NCBI RefSeq assembly: GCF_013214165.1
Contig: NZ_JABSSM010000035.1
Location: forward strand, 1 to 47,341
DNA from: Shewanella sp.
Lineage (GTDB): Bacteria; Pseudomonadota; Gammaproteobacteria; Enterobacterales; Shewanellaceae
Length of the DNA stretch: 47,341 bases
Direction of reading: 5' to 3'
In this document: piece by piece, positions 26,329-37,476 of the stretch
Layout of the letters: the number at the start of each line of letters is the position of its first letter
How positions within the stretch are numbered: position 1 is the stretch's first letter
Notes under the pieces: model-generated
Told to the model about the DNA's origin: nothing
Databases searched by the model: none
The model's input: the letters and a program-made list of their open reading frames with translations, nothing else
Program-made: the position numbers and the translations under genes

Positions 26329-28743
26329 ATGAAGTCAGTTTATAAGTTTTTTATCGTATTTTTATGGTCGTTTTTCATGGTTGCCTGTAGTGGCGGGGGG
26401 GACATCTCGGATCCACTCGATCCCGATGAAGAGACCGTTTTAATTTCATTGTCAATTACCAATGCCGACATAAGCGAGCTGACACCCGCGTCTGTATCTG
26501 CCACCGTGACGAGTTCAAAAACAGGCTTAATGTCGGGAGTATTGGTTACTTTTACGCTTTCCGATCCAACTCTTGGCTCATTTACCCCAGGAACAGGCAC
26601 TGCACTAACTAACTCAGATGGTGTTGCAACCATAAAGCTGGCAACATCAAATGTACAAGGTGCTGGTAATGTAGAAGCTCGCATCGCCAATATAAGCAGC
26701 GATCCGGTCACCATAGGCTTCAATATGGCCGGTGACGGTGGAGAAGCTGGTGATGGTGCCTTAGTCGTGTTAACTCTGACAGATGCAGCGGGTAATGCTA
26801 CCGATACAATATCGACAACAAAGCCAGGTAAGCTTGTTGCTACTGTATCGGGAATCAGTAAGCCTGTGATTGTGACTTTTACATCGGCAAAAGGCGAGAT
26901 ACCGGTAGATGCTGCAGTAACCATTGATGGTGTTGCTATTGTCGATATCTATGCCGGAACGGATCTCGGTGCCGGAAAAGCGGTTGCTTCTCTTGAAACC
27001 GGTGAAGAAGGTGATGCCATTATTGTTGTTGGTGCTACTAACGTCTTAATGGGCAGTGGCGATCCATTTGTCTCTGGAATCGCTTCCATTTCTGCGACTC
27101 AACTGTCTGCGGGCGGGACAGCGACGGTTTCTGTGCTGCTTCAAGATGGCGAAGGAAATCCATTTACACAACCTGTTGAAGTGAATTTTACTTCGACTTG
27201 TTCCTCTTCCGTAACTCCTCAAGCAATCTTAAGCACGCCAGTTACAGCTGTTAATGGCGAAGCATCGAGTACGTATTTGGCACAAGGTTGTAGTGGTGAT
27301 GATCAAATTAACGTGACTGCAAATGCAGGTGGACTCAATTTATCTGCCAGCACGAGTATTAATTTACTACCAGCAAGTATCGGTAGCATTGTTTATATAT
27401 CAGCAACACCTCAAAAAATAGGGATTATAGGGACTGGATTGCCTGAGTCGTCTACGGTTATTTTTAAGGTTCTGGACACAAATGGCCTGCCAGTTAGTAA
27501 TCAATTGGTCGATTTCAGTCTAAATACTAACGTCGGTGATATTAAATTAGACCCTTTATACGCAACGACGAATGATCAAGGTTTAGTTCAGACTGTGGTT
27601 GGCTCTGGCTCTATAGCAACTGTTATACGAGTAAGTGGAACCATTAATGATTCAAATCCGGTAATTTCTAGTCAATCTAGTCAGTTAGTGGTGACAACTG
27701 GGATCCCAGATCAAGATAGTTTCTCGCTTTCTGCCTCGAGCTATAATCTTGAAGGTTGGAGTAGTGAAGGTACATTAGTGCAGATCACAGCTAAACTTTC
27801 CGATGCATTCAATAACCGGGTTCCAGATGGTACTTCAGTGACGTTCAGAACAGAAGGAGGTGATATTGTTGATTCATGTATCACCACTGATGGCGATTGC
27901 ACTGTAGATTGGCAGAGTAAAGATCCGCGCCCATTCGGTGATACAGTACAGCCATTACCTTTAGATGGGCAAGGACGTCAATATTGGGATGTTCGTCGAA
28001 ACTACTATCTTGGCCAACCTATGGGTGGGAGAACAACTATTACTGCAACAGCGATAGGGGAGGAATCTTTCGCCGATACTAATGGTAACGGGCGTTTCGA
28101 TGCTAATGAGGTAACAGCTTTCTTAGGAACAAATATCGCTGGTGAAGATTTTGATTTAGACGAGCCGTTTGAAGATTTCAATGAAGATGGCTTGTTTAAT
28201 CCTGTAGAAGGTATTGGTGCTGGCGGTGGTAATTTAGAGGAGTTAATTGACTTTAATTTTGATGGTAATTTTGATACTCAAGATGCTTTATATAATGGAG
28301 TCTTGTGTAGTGAACCAGCTCACGCTGGGTGTGCATCCTTTACGGCTAAAAGTACCAGCACATATGTAAGACAAAATCTTGTTTTGGTTATGTCAGGTAG
28401 CACAGCTATAGCATCACAGCCTGTAGTGACAGATAGCGCAGCAGATACCGGGATACACGTGTTGGATCTAGCACCTAAATCTATCGGTTCTGTTTATATA
28501 TGTATTTCAGATTTTCATAATCAACAAATGCCATCAGGAAGTAAAATAAATTCGGTGACTTCGGTTGGTAGTGTGGCGACGACTAATCCTATTATCTGGC
28601 CTAATACCAACATCAATGGCGCTCGTTGTGAAACAATCTCAGTCAAAGGGCCCGATGAGCCAGAGGATGGAGTGTTGACTATAAATGTAACAACTCCTAG
28701 CGGAGTTATTTCAACCGTTGCGAGTATTGATATAAATATGTAA
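26329..28743 (+). CDS. Large lipoprotein with Big-type Ig-like domains and calcium-loop motifs
   Basis: An 804-residue lipoprotein. The signal peptide ends MVAC with Cys20, followed by SGGGD. Several Ig-like units of about 90-100 residues follow (for example 35-135, 145-235, 250-345, 350-450, 460-570), with the bacterial Ig-like (Big_1) pattern VSATVTSSKTGLMSGVLVTFTLSD...GVATIKLAT. A loop segment near 583-652 has three acidic EF-hand-like motifs (DTNGNGRFDANE, DFNEDGLFNPVE, DFNFDGNFDTQD), probably Ca2+-binding. Surface adhesion or envelope scaffolding is inferred. The 3' half is visibly more AT-rich than neighbouring genes. Start ATG 26329 with AGGGAG. Confidence 0.8.
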   Translation: MKSVYKFFIVFLWSFFMVACSGGGDISDPLDPDEETVLISLSITNADISELTPASVSATVTSSKTGLMSGVLVTFTLSDPTLGSFTPGTGTALTNSDGVATIKLATSNVQGAGNVEARIANISSDPVTIGFNMAGDGGEAGDGALVVLTLTDAAGNATDTISTTKPGKLVATVSGISKPVIVTFTSAKGEIPVDAAVTIDGVAIVDIYAGTDLGAGKAVASLETGEEGDAIIVVGATNVLMGSGDPFVSGIASISATQLSAGGTATVSVLLQDGEGNPFTQPVEVNFTSTCSSSVTPQAILSTPVTAVNGEASSTYLAQGCSGDDQINVTANAGGLNLSASTSINLLPASIGSIVYISATPQKIGIIGTGLPESSTVIFKVLDTNGLPVSNQLVDFSLNTNVGDIKLDPLYATTNDQGLVQTVVGSGSIATVIRVSGTINDSNPVISSQSSQLVVTTGIPDQDSFSLSASSYNLEGWSSEGTLVQITAKLSDAFNNRVPDGTSVTFRTEGGDIVDSCITTDGDCTVDWQSKDPRPFGDTVQPLPLDGQGRQYWDVRRNYYLGQPMGGRTTITATAIGEESFADTNGNGRFDANEVTAFLGTNIAGEDFDLDEPFEDFNEDGLFNPVEGIGAGGGNLEELIDFNFDGNFDTQDALYNGVLCSEPAHAGCASFTAKSTSTYVRQNLVLVMSGSTAIASQPVVTDSAADTGIHVLDLAPKSIGSVYICISDFHNQQMPSGSKINSVTSVGSVATTNPIIWPNTNINGARCETISVKGPDEPEDGVLTINVTTPSGVISTVASIDINM

Positions 28744-28778
28744 AAAGCATATTTAATAGTGACGTTAAGTCATTTTAT

Positions 28779-28807
28779 AAAAAACCACCGGTGAAGGGTG
28801 GTTTTTT
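28779..28807. terminator. Bidirectional terminator between the Ig-like lipoprotein gene and astB
   Basis: A-run, stem AACCACC / GGTGGTT, seven-base loop and T6 run. Confidence 0.88.
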
Positions 28808-28839
28808 ATTTTTAAAGTATACGGCCTTTATACATCTGG

Positions 28840-30177
28840 TTATTTCTGAAACTGATAAACGCTACCCAGCCGCATCAGCTGAGTCAGCTCATCCAGTGCG
28901 GTGCGTGATTCGATAAGCACTTGTGGATCGGCTAGATCTTCGACGCTGAGACGATCGCGGTAGTGCTTGTCTACCCAGTTATTTAGCTCACTGAATAACA
29001 CATCATTCATCAGGGTGTGCTGATTAACCGCAGCCACTTCGGTGTCATTCATGGCGACACGTAGTCGTAGACAAGCCGGACCGCCGCCATTTTGCATGCT
29101 CTGCTTCACATCGAAGTAATGCACCTGCTTGATTGGGGTGCCAAGGGTGACGACTTCCTGAAGATAAGCGTACACCGCTTCGTTCTCCTGACAGTTTGTC
29201 GGCGCAATAATCGCCATCTCACCCGATGGGAGGGTGATGATCTGGGTGTTAAAAAGATAAGTCTTCACCGCATCTTGAATACCGACTTTATTGGTAGGTA
29301 CTTCGATGAAGTGAAGTGGTGAGTCACCAAATTTCTGCTTTATTTCGTTTAACTTGTTCTGCGTATTCAGAAATGCCTGCTCGTGATAGAAGAGTACATT
29401 TTGGTTACCGACGGCGATCACATCGTTATGAAACACGCCTTGATCGATCACATCTGGGTTCTGTGAGATAAATACCGTGTTGTCATCATTGAGCTGATGC
29501 AAGCGAGCGATGGCTTGAGAGGCTTCTAATGTCTGTCTGGCCGGGTATTTTGTCGGCCTAGGTGCCGCAGGATTGGTTGCTTGCTGACCGTAGACAAATA
29601 ATTCCACCCCAGGATCGCCGTACTCACTGCACAGACGAGTGTGGTTCGCCGCGCCTTCATCGCCAAAACTGGCGTGCTCAGGCAGATGCTGATGATGACT
29701 GAAATGCTTGTCGTTATTGAATGTCGCCGCCAGGATATTACCCGTAGTGATAGGTTCTATGCTGCGGTGCAGCTTGTCTACTAGGTTAGCCGGGGTGAAA
29801 TGCAGTTTTCCGTCACGGCAATCGGCACTGGGCGAGACCGTTGCCGCATTCGCGGTCCACATGCTCGATGCACTACAACAGGCACGTAACAAAGCAGGAG
29901 CCTGTTTAGCGGCTTTATTTAATACTTCGGCGTCAGAGCCTGTAAAACCAATTCTGCGCAGCGTATGAAGGTCTGGGCGCTCTTGAGGGGCTAGCATGCC
30001 CTGAACCATACCCATATCGGCAAGTGCCTTGGCTTTTTTTAATCCTTGTTTCGCTGCGGCTCTTGGATTTGAAACGGCTGCTGCATTACTCAGTGATGCC
30101 ACATTACCAAAGGAGAGGCCCGCGTAATTGTGGGTTGGTCCAACAAGACCATCGAAATTCGCTTCAAAATGCTTCAT
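28840..30177 (-). CDS. astB: N-succinylarginine dihydrolase
   Basis: A 445-residue enzyme of the arginine succinyltransferase pathway; it hydrolyses N2-succinylarginine to succinylornithine, CO2 and ammonia. Recognised by [24 protein letters not shown] at the N-terminus, [17 protein letters not shown] (active-site region), [11 protein letters not shown] and the late catalytic [15 protein letters not shown]. The family is about 445 aa. Other ast genes are absent from the window, so the pathway genes are dispersed. ATG with AAGGA upstream; divergent from topA. Confidence 0.95.
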   Translation of the reverse strand: MKHFEANFDGLVGPTHNYAGLSFGNVASLSNAAAVSNPRAAAKQGLKKAKALADMGMVQGMLAPQERPDLHTLRRIGFTGSDAEVLNKAAKQAPALLRACCSASSMWTANAATVSPSADCRDGKLHFTPANLVDKLHRSIEPITTGNILAATFNNDKHFSHHQHLPEHASFGDEGAANHTRLCSEYGDPGVELFVYGQQATNPAAPRPTKYPARQTLEASQAIARLHQLNDDNTVFISQNPDVIDQGVFHNDVIAVGNQNVLFYHEQAFLNTQNKLNEIKQKFGDSPLHFIEVPTNKVGIQDAVKTYLFNTQIITLPSGEMAIIAPTNCQENEAVYAYLQEVVTLGTPIKQVHYFDVKQSMQNGGGPACLRLRVAMNDTEVAAVNQHTLMNDVLFSELNNWVDKHYRDRLSVEDLADPQVLIESRTALDELTQLMRLGSVYQFQK

Positions 30178-30540
30178 TAGTTTTCCTTATCAGGGTAGCG
30201 ATACCTTTTATTATTAATTGGTTTATTCTTTGGCTTCATCCATGAAATTGGCTTCTGCTGTTGCCAGTTACTCCAAATACACTAGAGTTAAGCTAAGATG
30301 CAGTGTGAGGCTGAAATGAGCTCAGTATACTTAAGCTTCAATTGTTCACAAGTAAGCCAAAAGTGGCTAAATTTGTGATATTTGCATCGAAATGCACATG
30401 AATTCCTTGCTAGATGACAAATATGACTAATAATGGAATATTAGTTTTTAATTAAGCATTTATTTCTTTCACATTTTTTTTAGAAATAGTTCCAAAATGG
30501 TTAAAAATGGCACTCCAGTACAAATAAAAGAGGGATTAGC
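30178..30540. other. Divergent spacer between astB and topA
   Basis: An AT-rich gap with no gene. It contains the palindrome TGCATCGAAATGCA (30383-30396), i.e. TGCAT-N4-ATGCA, which resembles an ARG box (TGAAT-N4-ATTCA) with two symmetric changes and lies about 200 bases upstream of astB. Regulation of astB by ArgR is plausible but this site alone is weak support. Confidence 0.3.
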
Positions 30541-30624
30541 TTGAATAAATTGAGACAACCCTCTATATATGGAGCCAAATTACAGTATTTTGAGACTTTT
30601 TGGCGCAGATCATTCTATGGGTAA
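30541..30624 (+). CDS. Possible 27-codon upstream ORF overlapping the topA start
   Basis: TTG 30541 is preceded at six bases by AAGAGGG (30528-30534), the only strong Shine-Dalgarno in the region. It encodes 27 residues beginning with MNKLRQPS and stops at TAA 30622-30624, in a different frame and overlapping the topA ATG (30617). Because topA itself has no clear Shine-Dalgarno, this may be a leader peptide that couples translation to topA. It has no recognisable function of its own. Confidence 0.35.
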   Translation: MNKLRQPSIYGAKLQYFETFWRRSFYG

Positions 30625-33328
30625 ATCGCTAGTTATTGTCGAATCACCGGCCAAAGCCAAGACTATTAATAAATATCTCGGCAAAGATTACATTGTTAAA
30701 TCGAGCGTAGGTCACGTAAGAGACTTGCCTACATCTTCCAGTCCTGACTCTAAAGTGGCGACGAAAACGCCCGCAGAAGTACGAAAGATGGCTCCTGAAG
30801 AGAAAGCCATCTACAAGAGCAAGAAAGCGAAACAAGCGCTTGTTGCTCGTATGGGAGTAGATCCGGAGAACGGCTGGAAAGCCAAGTATCAGATACTCCC
30901 AGGTAAAGAAAAAGTGGTTAAAGAGCTGCAGGCGTTAGCCGAGAAAGCTGATAAAATCTATCTCGCAACCGATTTGGATAGAGAGGGAGAGGCCATTGCA
31001 TGGCACTTGCAGGAGATCATCGGGGGGGATGAATCACGCTTTCAGCGTGTCGTCTTCAACGAGATCACCAAGAGCGCTATTCAAGACGCATTCAGCAAAC
31101 CCGCGCATCTAGATACCAATATGGTTAATGCTCAGCAGGCGCGTCGTTTCCTCGATCGCGTCGTTGGTTTTATGGTATCGCCTCTGTTATGGAAGAAAGT
31201 CGCTCGTGGATTATCCGCCGGTCGAGTTCAGTCTGTGGCAACGCGTCTAGTGGTTGAGAGAGAAGGTGAGATTAAGGCTTTCGTTCCCGAAGAGTTTTGG
31301 GATATTCATGCGCAATTGGATACTCAGGCTAATGATCTGCTTAAGATGCAGGTGGTTAAGTTTCAGGGCAAGGCATTTAATCCTGTCAATGAGAAGCAAA
31401 CCCTAGACGCGGTTTCTTTTCTGTCTCAGTCAAGCTTTGTGGTTGCTGCTCGTGATGATAGAGCGACTCAGAGTAAGCCTTCGGCACCCTATATCACATC
31501 GACCCTGCAACAAGCGGCGAGTACCCGTTTAGGTTTTGGCGTCAAGAAGACCATGATGATGGCTCAACGTCTCTACGAAGCGGGTCATATTACCTATATG
31601 CGTACCGACTCGACCAATTTGAGTCAGGAAGCCTTGGATAACGTGCGCGAGATGATCGCTAAAGAGTTTGGTGATAATTACCTGCCAGAAGCACCTATCC
31701 GTTACGGTAGCAAAGATGGCGCTCAAGAAGCTCACGAAGCCATTCGTCCATCAAATGTCAAAGTACTTGCAGCTTTGATGACTGATATGGAGAGAGATGC
31801 ACAGCGTTTGTATGAGCTTATTTGGCGTCAGTTTGTCTCCTGTCAGATGACACCTGCAAAATATGATGCGACTCGCTTAACGGTTAAGGCCGGTGAGTAC
31901 GAGCTCAAAGCCACTGGTCGAACTTTACGTTTCGACGGTTGGACTCGCGTTCAAACGAGCATTAAGAAGAAAAATGAGGAAGACAATACCCTACCTCATG
32001 TCGATAAGGGCGATAAGCTAGCGCTTAAAGAGCTCGATCCCAAGCAGCATTTTACTAAGCCACCGGCGAGATACAGCGAAGCGTCTCTGGTTAAAGAGCT
32101 CGAAAAACGTGGTATTGGTCGTCCATCGACCTATGCGACGATTATTTCGACTATTCAGGACCGTGGTTATGTGCGCGTCGAAAGCCGTCGTTTCTATGCA
32201 GAAAAGATGGGCGAGATAGTCAGTGAGAGTCTGGTCGGCAGCTTCAAGGAGCTAATGAGCTATGACTTTACCGCGGGTATGGAACAGACACTCGATGATG
32301 TCGCCAAGGGCGAGCTCGAGTGGAAGAAAGTACTCGATGGCTTCTATAAAGATCTCACTAAACAGATAGAGCAGGCCGAGCTGCCACCGGAAGAGGGCGG
32401 AATGCGCCCGAACGAGATGGTGCCCACCGATAACATCAAGTGTCCGACTTGTGAGCGTCCTATGGGGATCCGCACCGGCACCACAGGTGTGTTCCTCGGT
32501 TGTTCCGGCTACGCTTTGCCGCCTAAAGAGCGCTGTAAAACCACCATGAATCTGACTCCCGGTGAAGAAGCCGTGAGTGAGAACAGTGAAGATGTTGAAA
32601 CAGATGCGTTACGTGCCAAGCATCGTTGTGATATCTGTGGTACTGCCATGGACAGCTATCTTATCGATGAGACTCGTAAGCTACATGTTTGTGGTAATAA
32701 CCCAATATGTGTTGGTCATGAGGTCGAACTCGGTCAGTTCAAGATTAAGGGTTATGAAGGTCCTATCATTGAGTGTGATCGCTGTGGCAATGACATGGAA
32801 CTCAAGAACGGCCGTTTCGGTAAATACTTCGGCTGTACCAACAGCGAGTGTAAGAATACCCGTAAGCTGTTAAAGAGCGGTGAAGCTGCGCCTCCAAAGG
32901 AAGATCCGATCCACCTACCTGAGCTTAAGTGTACTAAGTCTGATGGCTACTTCGTGCTTAGAGATGGTGCCGCCGGAATCTTTATGGCTGCCAGCACCTT
33001 CCCTAAATCACGTGAAACTCGTGCGCCATTAGTGGAAGAGTTGGTGAAGTATCGTGAGCTATTATGGCCTAAGTATGCCTATCTAGCCGATGCACCAGTT
33101 AAAGATGATGATGGCAATAAGGCATCGGTTCGCTTCAGCCGTAAGACGAAGGAGCAATACGTTGCTACCGATGTCGATGGCAAGGCAACCGGCTGGACCT
33201 CGAAGTTTATCGACGGTAAGTGGGTGACAGAGGCGAAGAAGAAAGCCAAGCCAAAAGCGAAAGCGACGACGGCAACTAAAGCTAAGCCCAAAGCTAAGCC
33301 TAAAGCGGCAGCAAAGACTAAAGCATAG
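30617..33328 (+). CDS. topA: DNA topoisomerase I
   Basis: A 903-residue type IA topoisomerase that relaxes negative supercoils. N-terminal Toprim domain ([33 protein letters not shown]), active-site Tyr327 in [14 protein letters not shown], and [15 protein letters not shown]-terminal zinc-finger modules are seen as CPTCERPMG...[13 protein letters not shown]...VCGNNPIC and CDRCGNDME...GCTNSEC. The tail is a low-complexity Lys/Pro/Ala repeat (KAKPKAKA...). E. coli TopA is 865 aa. I start at ATG 30617 because [15 protein letters not shown] is the family N-terminus; the ATG at 30569 adds 16 unrelated residues. Confidence 0.96.
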   Translation: MGKSLVIVESPAKAKTINKYLGKDYIVKSSVGHVRDLPTSSSPDSKVATKTPAEVRKMAPEEKAIYKSKKAKQALVARMGVDPENGWKAKYQILPGKEKVVKELQALAEKADKIYLATDLDREGEAIAWHLQEIIGGDESRFQRVVFNEITKSAIQDAFSKPAHLDTNMVNAQQARRFLDRVVGFMVSPLLWKKVARGLSAGRVQSVATRLVVEREGEIKAFVPEEFWDIHAQLDTQANDLLKMQVVKFQGKAFNPVNEKQTLDAVSFLSQSSFVVAARDDRATQSKPSAPYITSTLQQAASTRLGFGVKKTMMMAQRLYEAGHITYMRTDSTNLSQEALDNVREMIAKEFGDNYLPEAPIRYGSKDGAQEAHEAIRPSNVKVLAALMTDMERDAQRLYELIWRQFVSCQMTPAKYDATRLTVKAGEYELKATGRTLRFDGWTRVQTSIKKKNEEDNTLPHVDKGDKLALKELDPKQHFTKPPARYSEASLVKELEKRGIGRPSTYATIISTIQDRGYVRVESRRFYAEKMGEIVSESLVGSFKELMSYDFTAGMEQTLDDVAKGELEWKKVLDGFYKDLTKQIEQAELPPEEGGMRPNEMVPTDNIKCPTCERPMGIRTGTTGVFLGCSGYALPPKERCKTTMNLTPGEEAVSENSEDVETDALRAKHRCDICGTAMDSYLIDETRKLHVCGNNPICVGHEVELGQFKIKGYEGPIIECDRCGNDMELKNGRFGKYFGCTNSECKNTRKLLKSGEAAPPKEDPIHLPELKCTKSDGYFVLRDGAAGIFMAASTFPKSRETRAPLVEELVKYRELLWPKYAYLADAPVKDDDGNKASVRFSRKTKEQYVATDVDGKATGWTSKFIDGKWVTEAKKKAKPKAKATTATKAKPKAKPKAAAKTKA

Positions 33329-33373
33329 AGCAGAACGCTTCAGTCAATGTTGGTCTATAGATAGCTAGTCCAT

Positions 33374-33403
33374 AAAAAGCCTCGATTTATCGGGGCTTTT
33401 TAT
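33374..33403 (+). terminator. Rho-independent terminator after topA
   Basis: AAAAAGCC-T-CG / CG-GGGCTTTTT stem with a short AT loop, then TTTTTATT. Confidence 0.8.
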
Positions 33404-33415
33404 TGTCTGCTGTTT

Positions 33416-33450
33416 ACGAGACACGAGACACGAGACACGAGACACGAGAT
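33416..33450. repeat. Heptanucleotide tandem repeat (ACGAGAC)5
   Basis: Four perfect copies of ACGAGAC and a fifth with one change (ACGAGAT), 35 bases in all, in the 347-base gap between topA and the next minus-strand gene. Too short to be coding in a useful way; a slippage-type locus. Confidence 0.95.
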
Positions 33451-33521
33451 ACTAGGTTTGAGTTAGAAGCTAAGAGTCGTAAGCGAGAAGTGTTACGTGA
33501 TAAGTAAGAGTTGAGTCTTCG

Positions 33522-33550
33522 CCGTCATCCTGAACGTGTTTCAGGATCCA
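33522..33550. repeat. REP-like hairpin element
   Basis: CCGTCATCCTGAACGTGTTTCAGGATCC-type sequence: the stem TCCTGAA / TTCAGGA encloses a four- to five-base loop. Elements of the form 'CGTCATCCTGAA...TTCAGGATCC' are common dispersed intergenic repeats in marine gammaproteobacteria. Only one copy is in this window. Confidence 0.6.
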
Positions 33551-33567
33551 GTTCGAATGCTGCTATT

Positions 33568-33596
33568 AAAAAAGCCCCAACATGTTATGAAGGGGC
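33568..33596 (-). terminator. Terminator for the minus-strand gene at 33676-34449
   Basis: Read on the minus strand: stem GCCCC / GGGGC with a 13-base loop, then T6. It lies 80 bases past the gene's stop, beyond the CTAGCAT repeat. Confidence 0.7.
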
Positions 33597-33618
33597 CTAG
33601 TTTGAGCAATAATTCTAT

Positions 33619-33667
33619 CTAGCATCTAGCATCTAGCATCTAGCATCTAGCATCTAGCATCCAGCAT
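33619..33667. repeat. Heptanucleotide tandem repeat (CTAGCAT)7
   Basis: Six perfect copies of CTAGCAT and a seventh, CCAGCAT, ending eight bases before the stop codon of the minus-strand gene at 33676. It lies between that stop and the terminator, so copy-number change would alter its 3' untranslated region. Confidence 0.95.
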
Positions 33668-33675
33668 CTGACCTA

Positions 33676-34449
33676 TTACCATTTCTTCTTCGGTTGGAAC
33701 AGTACGTCGATGTCTTCCTCTTCCTTCACTTGTTTAACGACTGGATATGACTGTTTCTGTGCGCCCACGATCTCATCTAACATGGTTTTTGCTTCATCGA
33801 CTTTTTTCGCGATAAAAGGGTCATTAGGGGTTTGCTCCTTGATGGAGTGTAAGGTCGAAAGGGCCTTAGTCACCATCAGCTTTGAGGAGCCGTATTGCTT
33901 CATAAAGCTGGCGGCTCTTGCTCGGGATAACATGGAATCAACATTAATTCTCAATTGGAGGCTATCTATCCTGCCTTCCTCTTCACTGAATATTGTCGGG
34001 TCGACCTTGCCCTTGTTATGCTCGGCGCGAAGAATGGCTTTTAGCTTCTTGAGTACTTTTACTAGGGTCAATATTTGCTTATCGTTATCGGGCAGACGGA
34101 AACTTTCTATTGAAGGAGCCTGTTTAGGACTCGCTGCTAAATTCTGGACCTGAGCACTGATATCGGCCTGTCTTCTTTGGTAATCACCGGCTTGATTGGC
34201 GGCATAGTTAACGGCTAAGCCTAGCGCGTCTTCGACACGCTTATACAACACCTGAATTATCTGCGAAGAGCAGGGAAACATACCTGTATGAGAAAGCACT
34301 TCTTCGGTTTCATCGATAATGGCCCTCTGCCTGGCCAGTTCGGTTCTGCGCTCTGCCTCAGCACGCTCTTTCTGCTGCTGTATGACATTAATCCCGATCA
34401 CGAGTAATAAGAGTGCGCCGATACTGATCAGAACCAAAGTAAATATCAT
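33676..34449 (-). CDS. Membrane-anchored coiled-coil protein of unknown function
   Basis: A 257-residue protein with one N-terminal membrane helix (residues 3-22: TLVLISIGALLLLVIGINVI), then a long charged helical region (26-60) and alternating helical segments to about 240. The C-terminus is acidic then basic (EEEDIDVLFQPKKKW). I do not recognise a named domain. It faces the cytoplasm or periplasm by a single anchor; positive residues after the helix (QQQKERAEAERR) suggest the long part is cytoplasmic. It lies between topA and cysB and is convergent with topA. Conserved-looking composition and a full ribosome-binding context support a real gene. Confidence 0.75.
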   Translation of the reverse strand: MIFTLVLISIGALLLLVIGINVIQQQKERAEAERRTELARQRAIIDETEEVLSHTGMFPCSSQIIQVLYKRVEDALGLAVNYAANQAGDYQRRQADISAQVQNLAASPKQAPSIESFRLPDNDKQILTLVKVLKKLKAILRAEHNKGKVDPTIFSEEEGRIDSLQLRINVDSMLSRARAASFMKQYGSSKLMVTKALSTLHSIKEQTPNDPFIAKKVDEAKTMLDEIVGAQKQSYPVVKQVKEEEDIDVLFQPKKKW

Positions 34450-34671
34450 AGGTCTACCGTTAATTATGCAATTCTATTAATGCTACTATAAATCAACATT
34501 CTATCATAGCTATCTTCATCTAGCTTTTGACTAATGTCGTGTGATTGGTATGAACTCTATGTTATATTCCATATTGATTTAATTTTCACGTTGTACTATA
34601 ACTATTTCTTATACTTAATCTCTCATTCCAGACCCATTAAAGCCTTAAACAGAGACCGAATCGAAGGATAA

Positions 34672-35649
<978 letters not shown>

Positions 35650-35682
35650 TACTTGCCAGCGTCTCAGTTAGTGGATGCAAGA

Positions 35683-35715
35683 CATAAAAAAACTCGCCTA
35701 AGCGAGTTTTTTTAT
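35683..35715. terminator. Bidirectional terminator between cysB and sdaA
   Basis: Long perfect stem: CATAAAAAAACTCGC / GCGAGTTTTTTTATG with loop CTAA. Works for both convergent genes. Confidence 0.95.
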
Positions 35716-35748
35716 GGCTGATGATGCTGATGATTTAATCAGCGTCGT

Positions 35749-37125
35749 TTAGCATTCGACGATATTAACAGCCAGGCCACCCTTGGCGGTTTCCTTATAC
35801 TTGCTGCGCATATCTTTACCGGTTTCCATCATGGTCTTGATCACTTTATCCAGAGAGACCTTGTGATTACCGTCGCCGCGTAACGCCATGCGAGAAGCAT
35901 TAATGGCTTTTACTGCGCCCATGGCATTACGTTCGATACAAGGAACCTGGACTAGGCCGCCAACAGGGTCGCAGGTCAAGCCAAGGTTATGCTCCATGCC
36001 TATCTCGGCCGCATTTTCTACATGTTCGACTGTGCCGCCCATGATCTCGGTTAATGCTGCGGCCGCCATCGAGCAGGCTACGCCGACTTCACCCTGACAG
36101 CCGACTTCGGCTCCCGAGATAGAGGCATTTTTCTTATAGAGAATACCTATAGCTGCAGCGGTTAACAGGTAGCGGCAACAGATATCGCTATCCACTTCTT
36201 GGACAAACATGTTGTAGTAGCTTAATACTGCCGGAATAATCCCCGCGGCGCCATTAGTCGGGGCGGTGACGACTCTATCACCAGCCGCATTTTGTTCATT
36301 AACCGACAAGGCGAACAGATCGACCCAATCGAGTGCGGTAAGCGGATCGACACTGTTTTTTCCTTCGGCCTTTAGTTGTCGATACATGGCCGGAGCGCGG
36401 CGCCTCAGCTTGAGCCCACCAGGCAGTAATCCTTCCTTGTGATAACCACGCTCAATACAATCTTTCATTGTCTGCCAGATGTGCCACAGCTGCGCTTTGA
36501 CATCGGCCTCTTCGGCGATACTCAGCTCATTTGCCATCATCAGGGCTGAAATACTCAAACCATTGCTATTACAATATTCGAGCAGTTGAGCCGCGCTGTT
36601 GAAATCGTAAGGCGCAGACTCGATGGGCAGGGCTGGGGATGCATCTTGAGCTTGAATTTCATCCTGATCTAAGATGAAACCGCCACCCACAGAGTAGTAG
36701 GTTCTCTCATAGATGCATTCACCGGCAGAATAGGCATATAAAGTCATGGCGTTCGCGTGGGCGGGTAAACTTTTGCGTCTGTGGTAGATAACGCCGGATT
36801 CACGACTGAAAATAACGTGTTTGCCATTTGCCATCAGCAATTGCTGGTTTTGGCTCACGTCCGTTAATATCCCATCTATGCTATCAGTATCGACGCTATC
36901 GGGCGCTTCGCCCATCAAGCCTAAGATCACGGCTTTACCTGTGCCATGGCCTTTACCCGTTTGCCCCAGGGAGCCAAATAATTCTGAGCGTAGCTCATCT
37001 GTACGTTCAAGCAGGCCTGCTTTATCGAGATCCTTGATAAAGATGTTACCCGCTTTCATTGGACCCACAGTATGTGAGCTAGACGGTCCAATGCCTATTT
37101 TGAACATATCAAATACACTTATCAT
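35749..37125 (-). CDS. sdaA: L-serine ammonia-lyase (iron-sulfur, single chain)
   Basis: A 458-residue [4Fe-4S] L-serine deaminase (L-serine to pyruvate + NH3). N-terminal domain: [26 protein letters not shown]-terminal catalytic domain: [62 protein letters not shown]. The cluster cysteines are expected in the QGEVGVACS and TCDPVGG segments and the later Cys of VQVPC. I start at ATG 37125, preceded by AGGG, rather than GTG 37134 which has no spacing for a ribosome-binding site. A protein of about 455 aa is normal. Confidence 0.95.
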   Translation of the reverse strand: MISVFDMFKIGIGPSSSHTVGPMKAGNIFIKDLDKAGLLERTDELRSELFGSLGQTGKGHGTGKAVILGLMGEAPDSVDTDSIDGILTDVSQNQQLLMANGKHVIFSRESGVIYHRRKSLPAHANAMTLYAYSAGECIYERTYYSVGGGFILDQDEIQAQDASPALPIESAPYDFNSAAQLLEYCNSNGLSISALMMANELSIAEEADVKAQLWHIWQTMKDCIERGYHKEGLLPGGLKLRRRAPAMYRQLKAEGKNSVDPLTALDWVDLFALSVNEQNAAGDRVVTAPTNGAAGIIPAVLSYYNMFVQEVDSDICCRYLLTAAAIGILYKKNASISGAEVGCQGEVGVACSMAAAALTEIMGGTVEHVENAAEIGMEHNLGLTCDPVGGLVQVPCIERNAMGAVKAINASRMALRGDGNHKVSLDKVIKTMMETGKDMRSKYKETAKGGLAVNIVEC

Positions 37126-37266
37126 GCTTAACACCCTGTTTGTTATTGTTGTTTTACAATACTATCTAGTATTAATATTAGTCTAAAATCCATTGGACTC
37201 ATCAAGTTTCAATGGATTAAAGCCCTGGTATGTTATTCTTCACTTGCTTGTTTAAATCTATTCTAC

Positions 37267-37305
37267 TGAATTTAAATTCATGATCCGAAAGTATCCCATA
37301 CTTTC
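37267..37305. promoter_or_regulatory. ARG-box-like site plus 19-bp palindrome upstream of sdaA and nagZ
   Basis: TGAATTTAAATTCA (37267-37280) is a perfect TGAAT-N4-ATTCA palindrome, the ArgR half-pair consensus. Six bases further, GAAAGTAT-CCC-ATACTTTC (37287-37305) is a perfect 8-bp inverted repeat. Both lie about 140-180 bases upstream of sdaA (minus strand) and 170-210 upstream of nagZ. The second looks like a dimeric regulator's operator, not a known consensus to me. The rest of the gap 37126-37476 shows a third inverted repeat, TCCATTG / CAATGGA (about 37187-37214), and no gene. Confidence 0.5.
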
Positions 37306-37476
37306 CTAAATGACTTATCATGAGTTTTTTTAATCGAAAGTTTCAGATTAGCTGAGCTAAGGCAATGATTTCATGTTGCTAGCCATCGGTAGAGCATTTT
37401 ATACTGTATTTGTTTGGATTATTTCTTATGGATAAAGATGAGGAATTCTTATTATTAGGTGCCTTGAGGAGTAAGC

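Noticed and set aside
26340..26924. 194-codon minus-strand ORF opposite the Ig-like lipoprotein gene
   Set aside because: Shadow of low-complexity Thr/Ser/Val codons on the other strand; no plausible start signals.
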